A DNA stretch of 46,207 nt from Calditrichia bacterium (GTDB taxonomy: Bacteria > Calditrichota > Calditrichia > RBG-13-44-9 > J075), in the NCBI GenBank assembly GCA_028284905.1, contig JANQQU010000080.1:1-46207 (forward strand), in the 5' to 3' direction. The notes under the pieces were generated by a model. It saw only the letters and a list, made by a program, of their open reading frames with translations. It was not told the origin of the DNA and did not search any database. Position 1 is the first letter of the stretch; the number at the start of each line of letters is the position of its first letter. Shown here piece by piece: positions 7,492 to 15,289 of the stretch. The translations under genes were made by a program, and so were the position numbers.

Positions 7492-8724
7492 TTATGCTGA
7501 CACGAGTTCCCGGGCATAAAACTGTTTTTCGGATACCGGGATCATCTCCGTATTGGTACGGTAGCTGGGAAGTTTGAGAAAAAGTGTGCTGCCAAGACCT
7601 TCACCATCACTTTCTGCCCAAATGCTTCCCCGAAAGGCAGAAACGATGCTTTTACAGTAAGAAAGTCCCAAACCGGCGCCACTGCCGAGATAGTCAAACT
7701 GACTGCTGTGATGCTTCATGGTATCGCCCAGTTGGTAAAAATCCTTAAAGATATTCTCCAACTCTTCAGTGGGAATGCCCACGCCTTTATCTTTCACGGC
7801 GATTAAAACCTCGTCGCCGATCTCCTGGGCGCTGATGGTAATTGTGGCGCCATCCGGTGAATACTTGATGGCATTGCTGATCAGATTGAGAAAAACCTGA
7901 TACATTTTGCTATAGTCTGCACTGATTGACAGATCGCCCGGACTGTAAACGTTCAGGGTGATATCGCGTCGCTGTAAATGCGGTTCAATTTCCTGGCGGA
8001 TTGTTGCCAGCTGATTGTTTACATTTACCGCTTCCCGATTCATGGCCGATAGTTGCTGGTTATATTTAAGAATGCCGCAAAATTTTTCCAGCAGCTCATT
8101 TAAGCGACGGGCGCCTCCCAGTGCATTGGTGACAAACTTTAACTGGCTCGCATTGAGATGTTCTTTTTGCGAGGCAAGAATATCCAGCGAAGCGGTGATG
8201 ATAGTTGCTGGAGTGCGTAATTCGTGATTGGCAATCATCATAAACTGCTTCTTTAAGCTGTCAAAATTATCAACCGTTTTTGCCTGCTGGCGAATTAGTC
8301 GAATTTTTTCAGCCATCTCTTTTGCCAGCGCTGCCTTTTCTGCCTTCAGGCGGAAATGTTCAAATGTATTTCGGACAGTGATTAACATCGCCTGCGGATG
8401 CCAGGGTTTGGGAATAAATTGCTGCACGATGCCAGTTGCATACGCTTCCCGAATCAGTGAATCATCCGGATAACCAGTCGTGATAATACGAATTGTCTCC
8501 GGTGCGATCTCCTGCATTTTGGCGAGCATATCCAGGCCAGACATCTGCGGCATATGATGATCGCTAATAATAAGATCAATCGCTTGTTCATTAAGAATTG
8601 CAAGGGCATGTTCCGGATCAGTGGTTTTAATAATTTCGTAATCATCTTCCCGGCCAAGCGTTTTTTCCAGCAGAATAAGATCATACATCTCATCATCGAC
8701 GATAAGAATTCGCTGCTTGTTCAT
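7492..8724 (-). CDS. receiver-histidine kinase (REC-HisKA-HATPase)
   Basis: The 410-residue cytoplasmic protein has a receiver domain at about 1-125 (phospho-acceptor Asp55 in 'IISDHHMP', Thr83, Lys106 in 'IPKP'). A coiled linker leads to a HisKA domain with phospho-acceptor His167 ('ANHELRTP') and a HATPase_c domain with N box 'LISNAIKYSP', G1 'KDKGVGIP' and G2 'GSGAGLGLSY'. No transmembrane or other sensor region is present, so the signal probably arrives by phosphotransfer to the receiver. The start at 8724 is chosen for its excellent GAGGTGA site; an in-frame ATG at 8772 has none. It probably forms a signalling unit with the SpoIIE phosphatase downstream. Confidence 0.9.
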   Translation of the reverse strand: MNKQRILIVDDEMYDLILLEKTLGREDDYEIIKTTDPEHALAILNEQAIDLIISDHHMPQMSGLDMLAKMQEIAPETIRIITTGYPDDSLIREAYATGIVQQFIPKPWHPQAMLITVRNTFEHFRLKAEKAALAKEMAEKIRLIRQQAKTVDNFDSLKKQFMMIANHELRTPATIITASLDILASQKEHLNASQLKFVTNALGGARRLNELLEKFCGILKYNQQLSAMNREAVNVNNQLATIRQEIEPHLQRRDITLNVYSPGDLSISADYSKMYQVFLNLISNAIKYSPDGATITISAQEIGDEVLIAVKDKGVGIPTEELENIFKDFYQLGDTMKHHSSQFDYLGSGAGLGLSYCKSIVSAFRGSIWAESDGEGLGSTLFLKLPSYRTNTEMIPVSEKQFYARELVSA

Positions 8725-8822
8725 GAAATCACCTCTTGCTAAAATTCTCTTGTTTTTCATCCTTTTCATCACATAAGAGCGCAGCCATTGTCAATTATTC
8801 TCATGAAGCTCTAAATATTTTT

Positions 8823-8926
8823 CAGTTTACAGTTATCAGTGATCAGTTTACAGTTATCAGTTAACACTTTAATGCTATTGAAAACTGCTAGCCGTACAGT
8901 GACAACTGTTCACTGTCAACTGTAAA
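8823..8926. repeat. CAGT-rich intergenic repeat, family C
   Basis: CAGTTTACAGTTATCAGT occurs twice in tandem (8823-8840 and 8844-8861, period 21). About 40 bases later the same words return inverted (ACAACTG, CACTGTCAACTGTAAA, 8901-8926). The whole fits into the 288-bp space before the next gene and would fold into imperfect stems. Related words are seen at 637-670 and 28300-28325. Confidence 0.65.
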
Positions 8927-9012
8927 AAAGTTTTTCCGAATCTCGCTGCCCATTTATTATTTACCATAGGTTTTTCGGATAATATTTCGTATTTCTAGCG
9001 TAAGAGACTTTA

Positions 9013-9675
9013 ATGAAATTCTGGAGCGGAATGAAAGTTTTTTGGCTGTGGGGAGTTGGGTGCGCATTCTTTTTGTTGAGCTGCCAAACTCAAGTATCGA
9101 TAGAAAATATCAGTTCCCCACCAATAATGGTGCCTGAAGATACCGTCTATGCCAATGTCTTTCAAATGTTGGATGGTCACTGGCAGGGAAACTTCGCTAT
9201 TTATGAAGATACCAGTAAAACCCGGCAAGGAACGGCGCAACCGGAAAATTTGGATGAGAATTTCTTTAACACATTACCATTGCAATTGATGCAGACAATC
9301 GAAGTTACCCAGAATTACACCTCGGAAACACCATATTTTCAGCGGGTTAAGATCATCGATACGTATCAGAAACCTAACGGAGAAAAGCAGCAAGTTGTAA
9401 GTGCCGGGGTAAATAAAATACAAGATGGGCAATTGTGGTGTGTGGTTATTAAGCCGGATGATACGGTCATTCACCAGGGAATATTAGCTGATAAATCCAC
9501 AATTATTTGGTCCCGTGACAAGAGAACGCCATTAAAAATTGAACGATTTAGGGAAACCGTTCAGGCAGATGTATATACTATCTATGGCTGGGGATATTAT
9601 GGAGATGATGACCCGAATTTGCCCCCCAGGATGTGGTTTCGAGGTGTGTATCATCGCCTGAAAAAGGAAAAATAA
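9013..9675 (+). CDS. lipoprotein of unknown function
   Basis: The 220-residue protein has a lipoprotein signal (WLWGVGCAFFLLSC, Cys24). The mature part begins with a disordered stretch. A beta-rich domain follows with 'MLDGHWQGNFAIYED' and ends with 'GVYHRL', reminiscent of single-domain beta-barrel or lipocalin-like proteins, but I cannot name a family. An internal ATG at 9031 (residue 7) has GGAG close upstream and could be the true start; both keep the lipobox. It stands alone, with a repeat before it and a promoter right after its stop. Confidence 0.65.
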   Translation: MKFWSGMKVFWLWGVGCAFFLLSCQTQVSIENISSPPIMVPEDTVYANVFQMLDGHWQGNFAIYEDTSKTRQGTAQPENLDENFFNTLPLQLMQTIEVTQNYTSETPYFQRVKIIDTYQKPNGEKQQVVSAGVNKIQDGQLWCVVIKPDDTVIHQGILADKSTIIWSRDKRTPLKIERFRETVQADVYTIYGWGYYGDDDPNLPPRMWFRGVYHRLKKEK

Positions 9676-9676
9676 A

Positions 9677-9706
9677 TTGACTATTTGCGTGCTTCTTAGT
9701 TAAAAT
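9677..9706 (+). promoter_or_regulatory. promoter of the DUF350/transglycosylase operon
   Basis: TTGACT (9677-9682), an 18-bp spacer and TAAAAT (9701-9706) match the sigma70 consensus well. It directly follows the stop codon of the preceding lipoprotein gene. A start near 9713 would give a leader of about 280 nt before the DUF350 gene. Confidence 0.6.
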
Positions 9707-9712
9707 ACACGC

Positions 9713-9991
9713 GAAAAAGTGAGATAATGCACGAACCGGTACCTATTATTAACAATATTATGTTGCCAATCTAGTTAAGATTGGGGAGCGAATCTGATTA
9801 GACAAAAAGGGCGCAGCACCTGTATTTAAGCCGTTTCACCACCAGCTGCACCCCAAAGTTAAACGATCTATGGCATAATTAACCCGAAAGTTGTTGATAG
9901 TAAGGTGCTTGCTTTACCTGCAAATGAAGATGAATAATTCTGTTACGCGTAAATAACCTGCGGTTGTAACACACGGGAAAGGAAATCATCT
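9713..9991 (+). other. structured 5' leader or unannotated small RNA region
   Basis: The 280-nt stretch contains no credible ORF but has clear pairing potential. CCAATCT-AGTTA-AGATTGG (9766-9784) is a perfect 7-bp hairpin. GGGCGCAGC (9809-9817) pairs with GCTGCACCC (9845-9853) around a 27-nt loop. AGGT...ACCT (9903-9919) can form a third small stem. I do not recognise a known riboswitch, 6S RNA, SRP RNA or tmRNA. It precedes a DUF350 membrane-protein gene. Confidence 0.4.
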
Positions 9992-10228
9992 ATGTATAAG
10001 GTATGGTACGAGTCGCCAATGTTCCTCAACTTTTTGTACGCCATCATTGGGGTTGCTATTGGTGTAATTGCTGCAATGGTCACTTACCGATTGTTTAGCA
10101 AGGTAACCAATTTTGATATCGCTTCTGAACTCGAAAAAGGGAACCTTGCGGTTGGTGTCGTCGTTTGTGGTATATTCATAATGATCGGGTTGATTGTTGG
10201 CGTAATCATTGGAATGAGCTTGAACTAA
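9992..10228 (+). CDS. DUF350-family small membrane protein
   Basis: The 78-residue protein has two transmembrane helices (about 10-33 and 51-76) joined by a short cytoplasmic loop, with the family feature 'FSKVTNFDIASELEKGNLAVGVVVCG'. This matches one repeat of the DUF350 family (two-helix membrane unit, function unknown). GGAAAGGA lies upstream of the ATG. The stop is 7 bp before the lytic transglycosylase start, so the two are probably translated from one mRNA. A role in the envelope is suggested by the partner gene only. Confidence 0.8.
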   Translation: MYKVWYESPMFLNFLYAIIGVAIGVIAAMVTYRLFSKVTNFDIASELEKGNLAVGVVVCGIFIMIGLIVGVIIGMSLN

Positions 10229-10235
10229 TTAGAAA

Positions 10236-11039
10236 ATGAAACGGATTTTATTACATTGGGGAGGGGCAGTCCTGGTAATAGGGATGTTGTCTACCGGTTG
10301 CGAGACTGGTGCGGTGCCTTCAAATTCCTCTCTTGCTGAGCAAGATAGTCTTTTGAATATGGTGAAAGGCGAAATTGCTCAAAAGAAACTGCGTGAGCAA
10401 GAAGTTGAGAACTTCCGCCGGCGCCAGTTGCCTCGTAACTATTCGGAGCAGCTGAAGAAGTACTTCCCGATTATTCGTAAGTACAGTAAACGATATGGGA
10501 TGGACTGGCGGTTGATTATTTCCCTGATTCTCAAGGAGTCTCACTTTAAAGAGAATGCCCGCAGTCATGTCGGGGCAATGGGATTAATGCAAATTATGCC
10601 CCGCACTGCCCGGGAAATTACCCGCGAACTAGACATAGCCTACATTAGTAAAGATCCGGTCGAAAACATTACTGCCGGCATCTATCACCTCTATAAACAA
10701 TTACAATACTTCCCGGAAGCCGATCCTGTCAACCAGATGAAACTGGCCCTGGCTGCTTACAATTGTGGACCCGCGCGAGTGTTTGATGCGCAGGACATCG
10801 CCCGCTTCCGTCGACAGAATCCCAACACCTGGGAGCCAGTGCGCCAGGCATTGCAGGAATTAACCAGCGACGACTGGAAGCTTCACCTGGAAGTATGGGA
10901 GCAGGGTGTGCCGAGATACGGTTATTTCTACGGCTACAATGAAACCGTCAACTACGTCGATGATATTTTTACCAAATACGACATCATGCAACACATGTAC
11001 AAGTTTGATCCTAATCAGATCGACTTCGAAGGTTTATAA
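10236..11039 (+). CDS. lytic transglycosylase lipoprotein (SLT domain)
   Basis: The 267-residue lipoprotein (lipobox LSTGC, Cys22) has a short coiled segment (about 45-65) and a SLT/goose-lysozyme-like domain (about 80-230). Catalytic Glu101 is in 'LILKESHF'. It is followed by 'GAMGLMQIMP' and 'LALAAYNCGPARV', the standard active-site motifs of MltC/Slt-type transglycosylases. It cleaves peptidoglycan glycan strands to 1,6-anhydro ends at the outer membrane. It sits 7 bp after the DUF350 gene and has no good ribosome site, so translational coupling is likely. Confidence 0.92.
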   Translation: MKRILLHWGGAVLVIGMLSTGCETGAVPSNSSLAEQDSLLNMVKGEIAQKKLREQEVENFRRRQLPRNYSEQLKKYFPIIRKYSKRYGMDWRLIISLILKESHFKENARSHVGAMGLMQIMPRTAREITRELDIAYISKDPVENITAGIYHLYKQLQYFPEADPVNQMKLALAAYNCGPARVFDAQDIARFRRQNPNTWEPVRQALQELTSDDWKLHLEVWEQGVPRYGYFYGYNETVNYVDDIFTKYDIMQHMYKFDPNQIDFEGL

Positions 11040-11103
11040 TACCTACCCAATAACATCATTTCACAAAATCTTTTTGATTTCTGCGCGAATGTCTTAAATT
11101 TGC

Positions 11104-11131
11104 TCTCTTTGGCGGAACTCAGGCCGCCAGA
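11104..11131. repeat. hairpin upstream of exported protein gene
   Basis: CTC-x-GGCGG pairs with CCGCC-x-GAG around an 8-nt loop. It lies about 27 bases before the ATG at 11158 and could influence the mRNA leader or end the preceding transcript, though a T-run is missing. Confidence 0.35.
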
Positions 11132-11157
11132 GCATGTTCAAATTTTGAGGACGAATT

Positions 11158-11997
11158 ATGAAACGCATTTTTTATACGATATGGATAATGATAGCTGCCG
11201 TATCTTCCGCTTACTCCCAGGATGAATTGGTAGATTTTGTACAGAAAGCTGACAGCTACTATCATTACTGGATGGCGGACAAAGAAATTAAAAACTTTAC
11301 CTTTCAACTGACTTCCGATCGCTACATTAATTATGTTGCTGCTTATGGAGATAGTAGCCATTACTATCCGATAAAAGTTTTCTGGATGCCTGGAATCAAA
11401 CCGGATTATTCCCTGATTACTCTACCGGAAGGGCCGGATTCTATTCGCCATCAGTTGCGTGCGCAGGCTCAGGAACTGCGCAACCTCTTTAATGATCTGA
11501 TTTTCCCGGATATGTTTAATTACCTGGTCGACTCTCCCATGGGGGGCATTCCCAAAACTGCCGATACAAAATTTGGTCAGGATACAGTGAGTATCGCCTA
11601 TATATACACTCAAGGCGATCAGAATGTGTCCATTAAGCATAAATATACCAAGGCTGGGCAGCTCTACATGTCCGAGTGGATTAACACGGATCGTAAAGTT
11701 GTAAACAACCTGCTTTTTCGTGGCGTTGAAGAAAAATGGCTTTGTATGGGATGGCAAAAGCAGGAATCGATTAAAGATGAAGTGATTAACGGAGTTGTGG
11801 TTCAGATAGAATACCAAAAAATGGGAGAAGATAAATACATCCCAATCCGCATGGATATTGGTGCTCAACAGCGCGATCCCGCCAGTGGAGAGATTTTTTC
11901 CGGCACCTATATCCTTTTTATTCGGGATTTCACCTTTAACGCGAATGTGCAAATTATTACCCAGAATCCGGATTCGACCGGAAGCGCTGCGCAATAA
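11158..11997 (+). CDS. exported protein of unknown function
   Basis: The 279-residue protein has a Sec signal peptide (about 1-20, cleaved near AYSQ). The mature part is rich in aromatic residues and predicted beta structure ('YTKAGQLYMSEW', 'VVVQIEYQKMGEDKYIPIRMDI', 'FTFNANVQII'). The pattern of a lipid- or lipoprotein-sorting (LolA-like) fold is possible, but I cannot assign it. TGAGGA precedes the start by 6 bases. It is downstream of the transglycosylase gene (118 bp) with an intervening hairpin and is likely its own unit. Confidence 0.65.
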   Translation: MKRIFYTIWIMIAAVSSAYSQDELVDFVQKADSYYHYWMADKEIKNFTFQLTSDRYINYVAAYGDSSHYYPIKVFWMPGIKPDYSLITLPEGPDSIRHQLRAQAQELRNLFNDLIFPDMFNYLVDSPMGGIPKTADTKFGQDTVSIAYIYTQGDQNVSIKHKYTKAGQLYMSEWINTDRKVVNNLLFRGVEEKWLCMGWQKQESIKDEVINGVVVQIEYQKMGEDKYIPIRMDIGAQQRDPASGEIFSGTYILFIRDFTFNANVQIITQNPDSTGSAAQ

Positions 11998-12020
11998 CTA
12001 AAGATGTAATTATTGGGAGA

Positions 12021-12070
12021 ACAGTCCTGAATATTTATGAAAACTCTCTGTTGAAGATGCTCAGGACTGT
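12021..12070. repeat. perfect 10-bp inverted repeat
   Basis: ACAGTCCTGA (12021-12030) and TCAGGACTGT (12061-12070) are exact reverse complements, 30 bp apart. They lie between the convergent exported-protein gene and the small minus-strand ORF. There is no T-run, so it is either a repeat or a weak bidirectional end signal. Confidence 0.5.
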
Positions 12071-12082
12071 CGAACAGGAAAG

Positions 12083-12292
12083 TTAGTTACGGAACCAAAA
12101 GAAATATTGATACATCGCCTGCCGGTAAACACTGATGCGTGGTGGTGGGAAAAACTTAACAAAATAATTCTTCATATATATCGGGCTGAGGAATTCTCCC
12201 CAGGTAAGGCGGGCGATAACCAGTAACGCAGCCATTTTCAGGCGAATAGGGAGCTTGGCTTTCTCGGTATTTCTCAAACCATTTTGAATCAT
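12083..12292 (-). CDS. small basic aromatic-rich protein, hypothetical
   Basis: The possible 69-residue protein is rich in Lys/Arg and aromatic residues ('YMKNYFVKFFPPP', 'YRQAMYQYFFWFRN') with one short hydrophobic stretch (about 20-30). AAAGGG lies 5 bases before the ATG. It occupies an otherwise empty 400-bp space. I do not recognise it. Coding potential is supported only by the ribosome site, so it may be spurious. Confidence 0.4.
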   Translation of the reverse strand: MIQNGLRNTEKAKLPIRLKMAALLVIARLTWGEFLSPIYMKNYFVKFFPPPRISVYRQAMYQYFFWFRN

Positions 12293-12399
12293 TTCTACCC
12301 TTTCATTTTACTACAGTTACTCCTCCTTCTGCAATATAGTTGCTACCTATCCTTAAATCAAGATAACAGCCGGGCAAAATTCAATCCCTGTTTAAAGGC

Positions 12400-13644
12400 T
12401 TATTTATTCTCCCGAAAAACCATGCTACCGTAGGTAACCATCGATTGGGTATCTTCCTGAAAATTTTGATCGTAATTCACTAATTCACCATGGCAGTTTT
12501 CAATCAGATGCATAAATGTGAAAACTGCTGAACAGGCATCCACCCGGCGTGGAATAAGATCTCCCGGCATAATCTCTAAAAACGCCTCTGCGTCGTATTG
12601 TTTCAGGGTGTCGAACATTCGATGATCGGCATCGTGCATTTCCTGGGCCTTGGCTTTATCAATTGGAAAGCTATCCCCGAACTTTGGACCGACGTGAGCG
12701 AGATCGACACTGAGGATAAAAACCGCATTGGGATAATTCGCCAGGGTCTTTTTCAAACTGCTTAACAGGCGGGAAATATTCGGGTACGTCTCAGGCTTTC
12801 GTCCATTTGCGAGATAAGGATCCATTGCCCCGCAGAGAATCGGTACAATTTTAAATGGCTTGTTCATACCGTGCTGCAGAAATGGTAATTGAAATTCTAT
12901 GGAATGCTCAATGCGATGGGCCCAGTCTTCCCGGGTCAATTTTTCCCCGGCATGCTTTTCCCAGGTGCGAATGAATGTTCTGTCGGTCTCGACAAGTCCC
13001 AATGGCGTTTCAAAATCTTTTTCGGTAGCGATAAAAAAACCGCCTCCGCCATAATGGGCGATGCCGAGGATGATAAACAGGTCTGTATCATGCTCCTCGA
13101 ACAGGGGTTTGTAGGCATGGGTGTAGGAGGCCGCCCCGACCCGCAAATCGATATGCGGTGTAAGAATACCGCGGATTTTTGTCTGGCCGTTCAACTGCTT
13201 TTTTTCCGGTAGTCCAGCACCGCTCGGCAGTTGATAGAAACCGGCAATTTGTTCTTTAAGCTCGGCGGCATCTTCCGCATATGCACTGCCGGCATGCCAG
13301 GCAGGTCGCACCGTGGATTCCCGATATTCTGCCATCAGCGCTTCGGAATGTTGATGATAGCGTTCATTGGCAAGATAGTAAGATTCGTCAAGCATCTCGA
13401 TAATTTCCCGGATGCGCGTTTGCGTCAGTCGAACCTGGGGAAACTGCTTGTGAAAAAGAGACTGTATCTCTTCAAGGGAATGCAGTCCATCAAAGTGGGT
13501 AACAATGAAAAATTCCATGTGGCTCATAATGAGCGGCGAGGAAGCAATTTCCAGTGGGTCACGAATGTAAATATAGCGTTTGCCTTCCCGGACAAAGGGA
13601 ATAACATCAATATAGCGAAGTTCAGGGTAGTTATAGTCATCCAT
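12400..13644 (-). CDS. Memo-family protein (AmmeMemoRadiSam system B) with N-terminal extension
   Basis: The 414-residue protein has a Memo domain at about 115-410. The conserved metal-site residues are recognisable: His164 in 'LTPHIDLRVGA', His197 in 'LGIAHYGG', 'RIEHSIEFQLPFL' (244-256) and Cys271 in 'VPILCGAMD'. The first 110 residues form a separate helical, PqqD-like module ('FDGLHSLEEIQSLFHKQFPQ', 'EIIEMLDESYYL'). In AmmeMemoRadiSam operons Memo is accompanied by AMMECR1 and a radical SAM protein; neither is nearby, so this is an orphan. Its reaction is unknown. The start lacks a strong ribosome site. Confidence 0.85.
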   Translation of the reverse strand: MDDYNYPELRYIDVIPFVREGKRYIYIRDPLEIASSPLIMSHMEFFIVTHFDGLHSLEEIQSLFHKQFPQVRLTQTRIREIIEMLDESYYLANERYHQHSEALMAEYRESTVRPAWHAGSAYAEDAAELKEQIAGFYQLPSGAGLPEKKQLNGQTKIRGILTPHIDLRVGAASYTHAYKPLFEEHDTDLFIILGIAHYGGGGFFIATEKDFETPLGLVETDRTFIRTWEKHAGEKLTREDWAHRIEHSIEFQLPFLQHGMNKPFKIVPILCGAMDPYLANGRKPETYPNISRLLSSLKKTLANYPNAVFILSVDLAHVGPKFGDSFPIDKAKAQEMHDADHRMFDTLKQYDAEAFLEIMPGDLIPRRVDACSAVFTFMHLIENCHGELVNYDQNFQEDTQSMVTYGSMVFRENK

Positions 13645-13721
13645 AGTGCAATTATCTGTCGTCAGTTGATGGTAGTGTTGGCCCGAAAACGGGCTGGTAT
13701 GTATAAGATCGTCCCCTAAAT

Positions 13722-13764
13722 AAAAGGATCGGTAACACTTATAATAGTGATTACCGATCCTTTT
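13722..13764 (-). terminator. terminator hairpin after the aminotransferase gene
   Basis: AAAAGGATCGGTAACACT (13722-13739) pairs with AGTGATTACCGATCCTTTT (13746-13764) with one bulged A. On the minus strand TTTTATTT follows. It is among the most stable hairpins in the window and separates the aminotransferase from the Memo gene. Confidence 0.8.
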
Positions 13765-13802
13765 GTAAACATTCTTTTTTAGAAAATTATCTTCACTCGA
13801 TC

Positions 13803-15059
13803 TTAGTGCAATTTCTCCAGGGCGTTCTCCAGGCTGGACATAATCAGTTCAACTTCTTCCAGGCGGCAGGTGCCCACGGACAGGCGATACCAGGAAGAGG
13901 TTTCCGACGCGCCAAAATAAGAGAATGGGACCAAACCGACTTTAGCTTCATCGAGAATATAGCGATGTACATCGTGGTTGGTTTGCAGCAGAGTGCCGTC
14001 TGCGGTCTTCTTCCCACTTAAGTCCAACTGAACTGTTAAATACATCGCAGCCTGCGGTTCGATCGCATCTACCTGATACCCTTTTGCTTTCAGGTTGCTA
14101 AAGCCTTTGTAAAAGCCATCCAGGCGGCGCTGTATCTGATCGCGAAAATAATTGAGATACTCTTCTACATCTTCAGTACGATCGAGAAAGTTGCCGGTTG
14201 CTACCTGTTCGGATTTTGGCGCCCAGGCGCCCATATGCGCAACGATTGTCCGCATTTTTGCCATGACATCGGAAGGACCGTATGCCCAGCCAACCCTCAC
14301 ACCGGTGCCGGCAAATGCCTTGGAAATACCATCCATGCAGATGACATAATCGCGCATTTCCGGGCGCACGTCCACAACATGATAATGCTCGGTGCTGCCA
14401 AAAGTAAGCAGCCAGTAAATCTGATCGAAGAATAAGTAGACCGGTTTCTGATCCTTACCTCTTCGCTGGTTTTCTTCCAGAATCAAGTCACAAATTTCTG
14501 CCAGCCCTTCCCGGCTTAAGGCGGTTCCCGTAGGATTAAGTGGGGAACAAAGGGAAATTAAAGCAGCCTCTTTAATGTGTGGCGCGATATCCGATGCTTT
14601 CGGCATAAAATTTTCTTCCGGGAGTGTTTCCAGCATTACTGGCTTAGCATGGGTGAGATGGGTATAATAATCATTATTCCAGGAAGGAACCGGGAAGATC
14701 ACTTTTTCTCCGCTATTCACCACTGCCTGGTAAACACTGTAAATTAAGGGGCGTCCGCCGCTGGCGATAAGAATGTCTTTGGGATTATAAGAAACACCGG
14801 CTTTACGCTCAACGAATTTTGCGACTGCTTCCCGTAAGTTTAGGGTGCCAAATGCGCCGGGATAATTGGTATGCCCATCGTTATAAGCGTTAAAAATTTC
14901 CTCTTTCAATACTGTCGGAATCGGGAATATCTGTGGATTAAAATCTCCGATAGTCAGATTGTAAAATTTTTCTCCCTGCTGAATTTTTTCATTGATCTCT
15001 GCAGCCAGGGTAATGATCGGAGAGGTTTGGATTTCTGCCGCTAGTTGGGAAACACGCAT
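13803..15059 (-). CDS. PLP-dependent class I/II aminotransferase (aspartate aminotransferase-like)
   Basis: The 418-residue fold type I enzyme has the typical residues: 'NYPGAFGTLNLREAVA' (65-80), Asn175 in 'PLNPTG', Asp212 and Tyr215 in 'FFDQIY', Schiff-base Lys247 in 'DGISKAFAGTGVRVGW' with phosphate-binding Arg255, and the terminal Arg in 'WYRLSVG' that binds the substrate carboxylate. It transfers an amino group between an amino acid and a 2-oxo acid in the cytoplasm. The exact substrate (aspartate, aromatic or branched) cannot be read safely. CGGAG lies 6 bases before the ATG. The gene is monocistronic. Confidence 0.9.
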   Translation of the reverse strand: MRVSQLAAEIQTSPIITLAAEINEKIQQGEKFYNLTIGDFNPQIFPIPTVLKEEIFNAYNDGHTNYPGAFGTLNLREAVAKFVERKAGVSYNPKDILIASGGRPLIYSVYQAVVNSGEKVIFPVPSWNNDYYTHLTHAKPVMLETLPEENFMPKASDIAPHIKEAALISLCSPLNPTGTALSREGLAEICDLILEENQRRGKDQKPVYLFFDQIYWLLTFGSTEHYHVVDVRPEMRDYVICMDGISKAFAGTGVRVGWAYGPSDVMAKMRTIVAHMGAWAPKSEQVATGNFLDRTEDVEEYLNYFRDQIQRRLDGFYKGFSNLKAKGYQVDAIEPQAAMYLTVQLDLSGKKTADGTLLQTNHDVHRYILDEAKVGLVPFSYFGASETSSWYRLSVGTCRLEEVELIMSSLENALEKLH

Positions 15060-15206
15060 GGTTCACTCCGTTTTTATTGTTGAGGTGGAATTTTGCCAAC
15101 ATCATTTTGAACTGCCGGATAATGCGCTTTAGCCGCCTGGCAGTGACGGTATTATCGGAAAAAGATAAGTACAGTGCAAATGCATTTTAACTTTATGCGG
15201 ATAGGT

Positions 15207-15220
15207 TTTTACCGGTAAAA
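15207..15220. promoter_or_regulatory. palindrome upstream of the peptidase gene
   Basis: TTTTACCGGTAAAA is a perfect 14-bp palindrome 70 bp before the DPP-IV gene, between two divergent genes. It is a possible operator. No regulator is adjacent. Confidence 0.35.
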
Positions 15221-15289
15221 TTTTCTTCATATTTTCATATCCCGACTGCCGTTGATATATTGACCTCTTGACACAGAAAAGGAGGTAGT

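Noticed and set aside
8823-8926. CRISPR array at the tandem 18-mers
   Set aside because: Only two direct copies with a 3-bp spacing, no unique spacers and no cas genes.
9766-9853. Known RNA (SRP, 6S, tmRNA) in the leader at 9.7 kb
   Set aside because: None of the conserved words of these RNAs is present (for example no SRP GNAR loop context, no tmRNA tRNA-like end).
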